From contig CACPOL010000001.1 of assembly GCA_902635545.1 (NCBI GenBank), positions 161,019-225,018 on the forward strand: a stretch of 64,000 nucleotides of DNA. The letters run 5' to 3'. Each line of letters begins with the position of its first letter. Position 1 is the stretch's first letter. Both the position numbers and the translations under genes were made by a program. Under the pieces are notes generated by a model, which ran no database searches, was not told where the DNA came from, and was given only the letters and a program-made list of their open reading frames with translations. This document shows, in pieces, positions 57,594-64,000 of this stretch. This DNA is from an uncultured Pelagibacteraceae bacterium (GTDB lineage Bacteria; Pseudomonadota; Alphaproteobacteria; Pelagibacterales; Pelagibacteraceae).

Positions 57594-58487
57594 ATGAATA
57601 CAACTTTTAACAATAATCTGCCAATACTCTCTAACGAGGGAGGTCTGTCTGCTTATCTTGAGCAAATTAAAAAATTCCCAATGCTAGATGCTGAAGAAGA
57701 ATATATGCTAGCAAAGAATTGGAAAACTACTGGAAATATCAAGTCAGCTGAAAAACTTGTTACAAGCCATCTTAGATTGGTAGCAAAAATAGCTATGGGT
57801 TATAAAGGTTATGGTTTGCCGGTAAATGAGATGATCTCTGAGGGAAATGTTGGTCTTATGCAAGCTGTAAAAAAATTTGAACCAGAAAAAGGTTTTAGAT
57901 TAGCAACTTATGCCATGTGGTGGATTAAAGCTTCAATTCAAGAATATATTTTGAGATCATGGAGTTTAGTAAAAATTGGAACAACAACAGCACAAAAAAA
58001 ATTATTTTTTAATTTAAAGAAATTAAAAAACCAAATTGCTCCTCGATCTGAAGGAGACTTAAAACCTGAACATGTTGAAAAAATCGCAAACAAATTAGAC
58101 GTTGCTAAAGATGAGGTCGTGTCTATGAATAGAAGACTGTCTGGTAAAGAATTTTCATTAAATACTCAAGTAGGTGAAGATGGGGATGAATGGCAGGATT
58201 GGCTTGTAGATAAAGAATTAGATCATGATCTAAAGTTTGCTCAAAAAGAGGAAATGGAAAATAGAAAAGATTTATTAAAAGATTCAATCAAAATTTTAAA
58301 TGAAAGAGAGAAAGAGATTTTGTATTCAAGAAGACTTATCGATGATCCGATTACTCTCGAAGATTTAAGTAAAAAATTTAAGATAAGTAGAGAAAGAGTA
58401 AGGCAAATTGAAAATAAAGCTTTTGAAAAATTACAAAAAAATATGCTTAATTTAGCAAAATCAAAAAATTTGCTTCCTGCTAATTAA
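57594..58487 (+). CDS. rpoH: RNA polymerase sigma-32 factor
   Basis: 297-aa heat-shock sigma factor with regions 2 to 4 in order. Region 2 has [20 protein letters not shown] and [16 protein letters not shown]; the RpoH-specific box [13 protein letters not shown] is at 131-143. Region 4 helix-turn-helix is [18 protein letters not shown]. 40 nt downstream of rluD. Its protease FtsH is encoded 4.5 kb away on the other strand. Convergent with purA (4-nt overlap). Confidence 0.96.
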   Translation: MNTTFNNNLPILSNEGGLSAYLEQIKKFPMLDAEEEYMLAKNWKTTGNIKSAEKLVTSHLRLVAKIAMGYKGYGLPVNEMISEGNVGLMQAVKKFEPEKGFRLATYAMWWIKASIQEYILRSWSLVKIGTTTAQKKLFFNLKKLKNQIAPRSEGDLKPEHVEKIANKLDVAKDEVVSMNRRLSGKEFSLNTQVGEDGDEWQDWLVDKELDHDLKFAQKEEMENRKDLLKDSIKILNEREKEILYSRRLIDDPITLEDLSKKFKISRERVRQIENKAFEKLQKNMLNLAKSKNLLPAN

Positions 58488-59776
58488 ATATCAAAAGGAT
58501 TCTCAATTAAAATTGTGTCTTCTCTTTCTGGGCTTGTTGAAATACTCGAAATTTTAGCTCCTATAAAATTTTCAATTTCAAAGATATATTTTTTTGCATT
58601 TGAAGGAAGAGAATTAATATTCTTCATACCATTAGTAGATGTTTTCCAACCAGGAAATGTTTCATAAATAGGTTTTACTTTTTGTTGATCCTCAACTGTT
58701 GCAGGAAGATAGTCTATTCGTTTTCCATCTAAATCATATGCTATACACATCTTAATCTCGTCACATTCATCTAAAACATCTAATTTTGTTAACGCAATTC
58801 CATCAATACCTGAAATTTTTATTGATTGTTTTACTAAAACACCATCAAACCATCCACACCTTCTTTTTCTACTGGTAACAGTTCCAAACTCTTTACCTCT
58901 TGTTCCAAGTAATTCACCTACCTTATCTTTAAGTTCTGTTGGGAAGGGTCCTTCGCCGACTCTTGTTGTATAAGCCTTTGTAATTCCAAGAACATAGTTT
59001 ATTGAATTTGGACCACATCCTGAACCTGTTGCTGCACTTGATGCAACTGTATTTGATGATGTAACAAATGGATAAGTCCCATGATCTACATCTAATAATA
59101 TTCCTTGGGCTCCTTCAAATAATATTTTCTTCTTTTGTTTCATATACTCATCTAACTTTAACCAAACTGGTTGTGAAAATTTTAAAATTTCAGGTGCTAT
59201 TTTCAATAATTCTTTTTTTAATTTTTCTTTTTCAAAGACATTTTTTCCTAAACCTTTTCTAATTGCATTATGATGAACAAGAACAGTTTCTAATCTCTTA
59301 TCAAGATTTTGCTCAGATCTTAAATCCATCACTCTAATAGATCTTCTTCCAACTTTATCTTCATAAGCTGGGCCTATTCCTCTTCTAGTAGTTCCAATTT
59401 TTGCTTTGCCTGCTGCATCCTCTCTAATTTCGTCCATTTCTTTATGGAAAGGAAGAATTAAATTAGCTGTTTCTGATATAATAAAATTATCATTATTAAT
59501 ACTAATACCTTTAGATTTTAATTCTTCAATTTCCTCAATAAGTGCCCAAGGATCTACCACAACACCATTTCCAATTATTGAAATTTTATTTTTTCTAACA
59601 ATTCCTGATGGTAACAATCTAAGTTTATAAGTGACTCCATCTATTACTAAGGTATGACCAGCGTTGTGTCCTCCCTGAAATCTTATAATTATATCTGCTT
59701 GTTCTGATAACCAGTCAACTATTTTACCTTTTCCTTCATCACCCCATTGAGAACCAACAACTACAATATTTTTCAT
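58484..59776 (-). CDS. purA: adenylosuccinate synthetase
   Basis: 430-aa enzyme converting IMP and aspartate to adenylosuccinate with [16 protein letters not shown] (9-21, base D13) and GGHNAGHT (35-42, H41) are exact. [15 protein letters not shown] and the GTP-binding end TKLDVLD are present. Full length. Overlaps thiD by 1 nt; last gene of the ftsH-folP-glmM-thiD-purA run. Together with guaAB it covers both exits from IMP. Confidence 0.97.
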   Translation of the reverse strand: MKNIVVVGSQWGDEGKGKIVDWLSEQADIIIRFQGGHNAGHTLVIDGVTYKLRLLPSGIVRKNKISIIGNGVVVDPWALIEEIEELKSKGISINNDNFIISETANLILPFHKEMDEIREDAAGKAKIGTTRRGIGPAYEDKVGRRSIRVMDLRSEQNLDKRLETVLVHHNAIRKGLGKNVFEKEKLKKELLKIAPEILKFSQPVWLKLDEYMKQKKKILFEGAQGILLDVDHGTYPFVTSSNTVASSAATGSGCGPNSINYVLGITKAYTTRVGEGPFPTELKDKVGELLGTRGKEFGTVTSRKRRCGWFDGVLVKQSIKISGIDGIALTKLDVLDECDEIKMCIAYDLDGKRIDYLPATVEDQQKVKPIYETFPGWKTSTNGMKNINSLPSNAKKYIFEIENFIGAKISSISTSPEREDTILIENPFDI

Positions 59777-60588
59777 TATTTAAATTTTTTTTTTAATATT
59801 ATTGAATTTAAATGATTAATTGGACCACGCCCTTTACCATAATTAAGATTTGATCCTATTGCATTATTTACATAGTTAATGCCAAGCTCACAAGATTTCT
59901 TTAAAGGTTTTCCACATGAAAAGAATGTTGTAATTGCACTAGATAATGTACATCCCGTTCCATGTGTATTTTTAGTTGAAAATTTTTTATTTTTAAAAAT
60001 TTTTATTTCAGAATTACTTACGAAAACATCACTTACATATCTTGAGCCTAAATGACCTCCTTTAATTAATGCATTTTTAGCTCCCAATGATAACAGTTTT
60101 TTCCCTGCTAATATCATATCATCAGGATTATCAATTTTTGTATCAGATAAAATTTCAGCTTCAGGAATATTAGGTGTTATCAATGTTGCGAACTTCAAAA
60201 GTTTTTTTTTTAAAATTTTAATTGCTTTATTATCTATTAGACTTGTCCCACCCTTTGCAACCATTACTGGGTCTATTATAATTTTTTTTACTTTTATTCT
60301 TTTTAGTGATTCTATAATAGAATTTATTACTCCAGATGAATGAAGCATTCCTATCTTTATTGCGTCAGGCTTTATATCTTTTGAAGTAAAAATTATTTGA
60401 TCAAAAATTTTTTTTGGACTTATTGGTATAATTCCTTTTACACCAGTTGTATTTTGAATTGTAACTGCTGTTATTGCAACCATAGCATAAGAGCCTAACG
60501 AACTTATTGTTTTTATATCAGCTTGTATTCCTGCTCCACCTGAGGAGTCAGATCCTGCAATAATTAATACTTTTGATTTTGGTTTCAA
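59776..60588 (-). CDS. thiD: hydroxymethylpyrimidine/phosphomethylpyrimidine kinase
   Basis: 270-aa ribokinase-fold kinase of thiamine pyrimidine metabolism. Opening [18 protein letters not shown] (11-28) and [16 protein letters not shown] (about 205-220, with the anion hole GTGC) are diagnostic. No thiC or thiE nearby, so it may salvage exogenous HMP, consistent with pyrimidine-requiring SAR11 members, but that is inference. 2-nt gap to glmM. Confidence 0.94.
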   Translation of the reverse strand: MKPKSKVLIIAGSDSSGGAGIQADIKTISSLGSYAMVAITAVTIQNTTGVKGIIPISPKKIFDQIIFTSKDIKPDAIKIGMLHSSGVINSIIESLKRIKVKKIIIDPVMVAKGGTSLIDNKAIKILKKKLLKFATLITPNIPEAEILSDTKIDNPDDMILAGKKLLSLGAKNALIKGGHLGSRYVSDVFVSNSEIKIFKNKKFSTKNTHGTGCTLSSAITTFFSCGKPLKKSCELGINYVNNAIGSNLNYGKGRGPINHLNSIILKKKFK

Positions 60589-60590
60589 TT

Positions 60591-61922
60591 TTATCTAATT
60601 GTTTTTTTTATAATTTTAATACATTTTTCTAACAATTTTAAATTATTACTTTCGCCCATAATTCTTATTTTTGCCTCTGTCCCAGACTTTCTAACTAACA
60701 TTCGACCCTGTCCTTTTATCAGTTTATTGGCAATTTTAATTGATCTCTTAAAATTATGATCTTTTAAAATATTTTCATTTTGAATATCAATATTTTCTAA
60801 TATTTGTGGTGTTTTTTTAAAAACATTAAAATAATTACTTGCCTTATTTCCTTTTCTTAATGCAAATAAAATTTCCAATGCAACTAATAACCCATCACCC
60901 GTAGTTGCAAATTTACCTAAAATAATGTGTCCAGATTGTTCCCCTCCTAAGTTAAATTTATTTTTTTGCATTTTTTCTTTTACATATCTGTCTCCAACGT
61001 TAGCTCTTATAAATTTTATCTTTTTTAATTTTAAAAACTTTTCTAAACCATAATTTGACATTAAAGTTCCAATAACGCCTCCTTTTAACATACGTTTATT
61101 TTTCCACCGTAATGCTAAAGCTGCAATTATTTGATCTCCGTCAATAATTCTTCCTTTTTCATCACACATAATAATTCTATCAGCATCACCATCTAGAGAA
61201 ATACCTAAATTAGCTTTGTTTTTTTTTACAGCAATTTGAATTTTTTTGGGAAAAGTTGAGCCACAGTTTTGATTTATATTAATTCCATTAGGCTTATCTC
61301 CGATAGAAATTACTTTTGCTCCAAGTGATTTAAGTAACTTTGGCCCAGCCTTGTATCCTGCGCCATTAGCACAATCAATTACTATTTTCATGCCTTTTAA
61401 ACTAAATTTTTTTGGAAAATTTTTTTTAATTATATTTATATAATTCTCATTTCCTGTCTCCAATCTTTTTACTCTTCCAAGCTGTTTTGGTTCAGATAAT
61501 TGTTTATGAATTTTTTGATCAATAAGGCTTTCTATTTTTTTTTCTATTTTATCAGATAATTTTAATCCATCTGGACCAAATAATTTAAGACCATTATCAG
61601 AAAAAGGATTATGGGAGGCGGTAATCATTATGCCCATATTAGCCTTCATTGATTTAGTAAGCATTGCAAGTCCATTCGTAGGCAAAGGCCCAAGTGTAAA
61701 TACATGCATACCTGCTGAAGCTAAGCCTGACACTAACGCAGGCTCCAGAGTATAACCTGATAAGCGAGTATCTTTAGCAATAATTGCAGTCTGTTTGCTT
61801 TTTTTTAAATTTGTAAAATAAGTGCCTGCTGCCAGCCCAAACTTAAAAAACATTTCGCCATTAATATTTTTACTATTAACTTTTCCTCTTATTCCATCTG
61901 TTCCAAAATATTTTTTTGTCAT
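60591..61922 (-). CDS. glmM: phosphoglucosamine mutase
   Basis: 443-aa alpha-D-phosphohexomutase making glucosamine-1-phosphate for peptidoglycan and LPS. Opening KYFGTDGIRGKVN, phosphoserine loop TASHNPFSDNGLK with S103, metal loop DGDADRI and the C-terminal phosphate loop RKSGTEAKIRIM are complete. Overlaps folP by 1 nt in the order ftsH-folP-glmM, an arrangement seen widely in proteobacteria. Confidence 0.97.
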   Translation of the reverse strand: MTKKYFGTDGIRGKVNSKNINGEMFFKFGLAAGTYFTNLKKSKQTAIIAKDTRLSGYTLEPALVSGLASAGMHVFTLGPLPTNGLAMLTKSMKANMGIMITASHNPFSDNGLKLFGPDGLKLSDKIEKKIESLIDQKIHKQLSEPKQLGRVKRLETGNENYINIIKKNFPKKFSLKGMKIVIDCANGAGYKAGPKLLKSLGAKVISIGDKPNGININQNCGSTFPKKIQIAVKKNKANLGISLDGDADRIIMCDEKGRIIDGDQIIAALALRWKNKRMLKGGVIGTLMSNYGLEKFLKLKKIKFIRANVGDRYVKEKMQKNKFNLGGEQSGHIILGKFATTGDGLLVALEILFALRKGNKASNYFNVFKKTPQILENIDIQNENILKDHNFKRSIKIANKLIKGQGRMLVRKSGTEAKIRIMGESNNLKLLEKCIKIIKKTIR

Positions 61923-62974
61923 TAATCTTTTAAAAATTTAGTAAAAACCTTTAAACCTTGAATTACTTCTTTTACATTATGTATTCTCAAAATTTGAACT
62001 CCTTGCATTAATGCGAATATTGAAGAGCTTATTGTTCCTCCCAACCTTTCTTTAGTATCATTATTTCCAGATATTTCTTTTATAAAACTTTTTCTAGAAA
62101 CACCAAGCAATATAGGAAAACCTAATGAATGAAAAATAGAAATATTGCTAAGTAGCCTCATATTATGTTTCAAAGTTTTTCCAAATCCTATGCCAGGATC
62201 AATAACTATTTTATTATGTTTTATTCCATTTTTTTTTACATAATCAATTTTATGCTCAAAGAAATCATAAATATCTAAAAGAACATTTTTATATTTTGGA
62301 TTTTTTTGCATCAATTCAGGAATGTCTTTAGAATGTTGAATTACAAAAGGTATTTTTGTTTTTTTTAAAACTTTAATTGAATTTTTGTCAAAATTTAGTC
62401 CTGAAACATCGTTAATTAAATTTATACCCAAATCTATACTTTTTTTCATTATTACTGATTTTCTGGTGTCTACTGAAATATTCATTTTTTTTCCAATTTT
62501 TTTTAATGTTTGATTTATTCTATTCCATTCTTTTTTTTCAGTAATACTTTTTGATCCAGGTCGAGTTGACTCCCCTCCTACATCTATTATATCAGCACCA
62601 TATTTTTTAAGTTCAATCGCATGCTTATAGCCTAAATTTTTTTTATTATATCTACCACCATCTGAAAAACTATCTGGGGTAAGATTTAATACTCCCATTA
62701 TATTTGGAATTTTTTGAAAATTTAAATTAGAAAAATTTTTTTTTTTCTTAAGAATGATCTTTAAATCCTTTTTAACTTTTTTTTTTACGAAATTTGGTAG
62801 GTTATTAATGTCATTTATATAAATTTTTTTTTTTGATTTTCTTGATAAAATTTCTATTTGGTCAAAGGAAATCTGTTTGTTACCATTTAAAGGAAATGAC
62901 TTTTTTTTTTTAACTAGGTAGGATGATTGTTTCCCATAATAAAAATTACACACTCTTGTGTATAATTTTTCCAT
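61922..62974 (-). CDS. folP: dihydropteroate synthase with N-terminal extension
   Basis: 350-aa folate biosynthesis enzyme. Catalytic signature MGVLNLTPDSFSDGG begins at residue 93, and DVGGESTRPG, IDPGIGFGKT and GVSRKSFI follow. The first 90 residues form an extension (YYGKQSSYLVKKKKSFPLNG etc.) like that in other alphaproteobacterial FolP, lysine-rich here. Followed by glmM with 1-nt overlap; starts 10 nt after ftsH. Confidence 0.95.
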   Translation of the reverse strand: MEKLYTRVCNFYYGKQSSYLVKKKKSFPLNGNKQISFDQIEILSRKSKKKIYINDINNLPNFVKKKVKKDLKIILKKKKNFSNLNFQKIPNIMGVLNLTPDSFSDGGRYNKKNLGYKHAIELKKYGADIIDVGGESTRPGSKSITEKKEWNRINQTLKKIGKKMNISVDTRKSVIMKKSIDLGINLINDVSGLNFDKNSIKVLKKTKIPFVIQHSKDIPELMQKNPKYKNVLLDIYDFFEHKIDYVKKNGIKHNKIVIDPGIGFGKTLKHNMRLLSNISIFHSLGFPILLGVSRKSFIKEISGNNDTKERLGGTISSSIFALMQGVQILRIHNVKEVIQGLKVFTKFLKD

Positions 62975-62983
62975 TATTTTTTG

Positions 62984-64000
62984 TTATTGAACAATTTTTG
63001 GTTTAAGACCCATTGAACCTAATGCAGATCCTTTTTTATCTTCTTCGTCTTTTAAATCTTCTTTATCTTTAGGGTAAATATTTTTATTTATAATATTTTC
63101 AATTTCTTCACCAGTTAAGGTTTCATAAGTCATAAGAGCTTTAGCTATCTTATGTAAATCGTCAATTTTATCTGTCAAAATTTGTTTAGCTTTATTGTAG
63201 CCCTCATCAATTAATTTTCTTATTTCTTTATCAATTTTTTGCGCTACTTCTTCTGAGACTGATTGTGTTTGTGTCACTGATCTTCCTAAAAATACTTCCT
63301 CTTGATTTTCGCCATATTCAACAGGTCCCATTTCTTCACTCATTCCATATTTAGTGACCATGGCTCTAGCAAGTTGAGTAGCTTGATTAATATCTGATCC
63401 ACTACCTCCCCCAGCACCAGTGGATATATTATCTTTTCCAAAAATTACCTCTTCAGCTACTCTACCACCAAAACATACCGCTAATCTTGCTTTAAGATAT
63501 TTTATTGAATGTCCATGTTTATCTCTCTCGGGTAAATTCATAACCATACCCAAAGCTCGTCCTCTTGGAATAATTGTAGCCTTGTGTATCGGATCATAAC
63601 TAGGCATATTGAAAGATACTAAAGCGTGACCTCCTTCGTGATAAGCTGTCAATTTTTTTTCATCCTCTGTCATAACCATAGAACGTCTTTCTGCTCCCAT
63701 CATCACTTTATCTTTAGCTTCTTCAAACTCACTTACAGTAACAATTCTTTTATTTTTTCTTGCAGCCAATAAAGCTGATTCATTAACTAAATTTGCAAGA
63801 TCTGCACCAGAAAATCCAGGTGTTCCCCTCGCGATAGTTCTTAAATTAACATCAGGTGCCATCTTAATTTTCTTTACATGGACCTTTAAAATCTTCTCTC
63901 TTCCAATAATATCTGGATTTGATACAACAACTTGTCTATCAAATCTTCCAGGTCTTAATAACGCTGGATCTAATACATCAGGCCTATTCGTTGCAGCAAT
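62984..64000 (-). CDS. ftsH: ATP-dependent zinc metalloprotease FtsH (5' end outside window)
   Basis: C-terminal 338 residues of FtsH; the frame runs through base 64000, so the ATG at 63862 is internal. Seen: AAA second-region-of-homology [20 protein letters not shown] (start at the window edge), the zinc-protease HEGGH motif (about 63620-63635), then the long C-terminal helical domain with a charged tail ([13 protein letters not shown]). Membrane-bound quality control protease that also degrades sigma-32. First gene of the visible ftsH-folP-glmM-thiD-purA run. Confidence 0.97.
   Translation of the reverse strand: MAATNRPDVLDPALLRPGRFDRQVVVSNPDIIGREKILKVHVKKIKMAPDVNLRTIARGTPGFSGADLANLVNESALLAARKNKRIVTVSEFEEAKDKVMMGAERRSMVMTEDEKKLTAYHEGGHALVSFNMPSYDPIHKATIIPRGRALGMVMNLPERDKHGHSIKYLKARLAVCFGGRVAEEVIFGKDNISTGAGGGSGSDINQATQLARAMVTKYGMSEEMGPVEYGENQEEVFLGRSVTQTQSVSEEVAQKIDKEIRKLIDEGYNKAKQILTDKIDDLHKIAKALMTYETLTGEEIENIINKNIYPKDKEDLKDEEDKKGSALGSMGLKPKIVQ

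Noticed and set aside
61922..62974. Novel fusion at the N-terminus of FolP.
   Set aside because: Similar 80-90 residue extensions occur in other alphaproteobacterial dihydropteroate synthases.
63860..63862. ATG near 63862 as the FtsH start.
   Set aside because: The reading frame continues upstream to the window edge with clear AAA-domain sequence; the ATG is internal.
1..64000. CRISPR arrays, insertion sequences, riboswitch-like leaders.
   Set aside because: No repeat-spacer pattern, no transposase and no conserved-looking structured leader (for example glycine or SAM-V type) could be recognised by eye; an Infernal/Rfam search would be decisive for RNAs.

Overview
This window has the hallmarks of a SAR11 (Pelagibacterales, Candidatus Pelagibacter-type) alphaproteobacterial chromosome segment. 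It is extremely AT-rich. Genes are packed with 1-30 nt gaps or short overlaps, and no stretch over about 215 nt lacks a gene. It carries a proteorhodopsin, a glxBCD/amt/gmaS methylamine-nitrogen cluster, two-cysteine alphaproteobacterial DksA, and GAAC-N7-GAAC type SOS boxes. No insertion sequence, prophage, CRISPR array or rRNA operon was seen. Two tRNA genes are present: Leu(GAG) and Arg(TCG). The assignment to SAR11 is inferred from gene content and style, not from a database match.

Layout. 1-6730: nitrogen / C1-amine block, with glxB (cut by the window edge), glxC, glxD, an unknown 138-aa protein, an Amt transporter, a 75-aa membrane protein, a terminator, a 51-aa membrane protein and a gamma-glutamylmethylamide synthetase-like enzyme. 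6773-14240: a TerC-like protein, then a long minus-strand run psd-pssA-GT8-rlmE-guaB-TPR-guaA-panB (phospholipid and GMP synthesis). 14315-24514: icd, alaS, recA, a TolC/glycerate kinase/GFA/SOUL run, and umuDC. 24519-29230: two envelope glycosyltransferases, dksA, and the GST-FNR-ferredoxin run that follows proteorhodopsin (29312-30082). 30295-36735: prpE, an SMR exporter, a dihydroorotase, ygfZ, tRNA-Leu, nadA, nadC. 36732-43138: ppdK-glyS-glyQ-sppA. 43249-49986: isoprenoid/quinone genes (polyprenyl synthase; xseB-ispA-dxs), pdxH, aroC, tsaC. 49993-56418: an ABC-2 exporter and a surface-glycan patch (UDP-GlcNAc epimerase, sugar formyltransferase-like, polysaccharide deacetylase, an unknown multi-spanning protein, GT2) ending at tRNA-Arg. 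56573-64000: rluD, rpoH, then purA-thiD-glmM-folP-ftsH, with ftsH cut by the window edge.

How parts fit. GlxBCD resemble a glutamate synthase large subunit split into separate domains and are homologous to N-methylglutamate synthase. With the GMAS-like enzyme and Amt they suggest use of methylamine/ammonium, and no GlnK gene is next to amt. recA and umuDC carry matching SOS-box candidates, so a small LexA regulon is visible without lexA itself in the window. Proteorhodopsin has its own near-consensus promoter with a 16-bp perfect palindrome at the predicted start site. A terminator separates it from the downstream ferredoxin/reductase genes.

The least explained material is three small or unknown proteins around amt (2989-3405, 4943-5170, 5232-5387), the proteorhodopsin leader palindrome, the repeat-bearing region between umuDC and the SOUL operon, and the glycan patch at tRNA-Arg.
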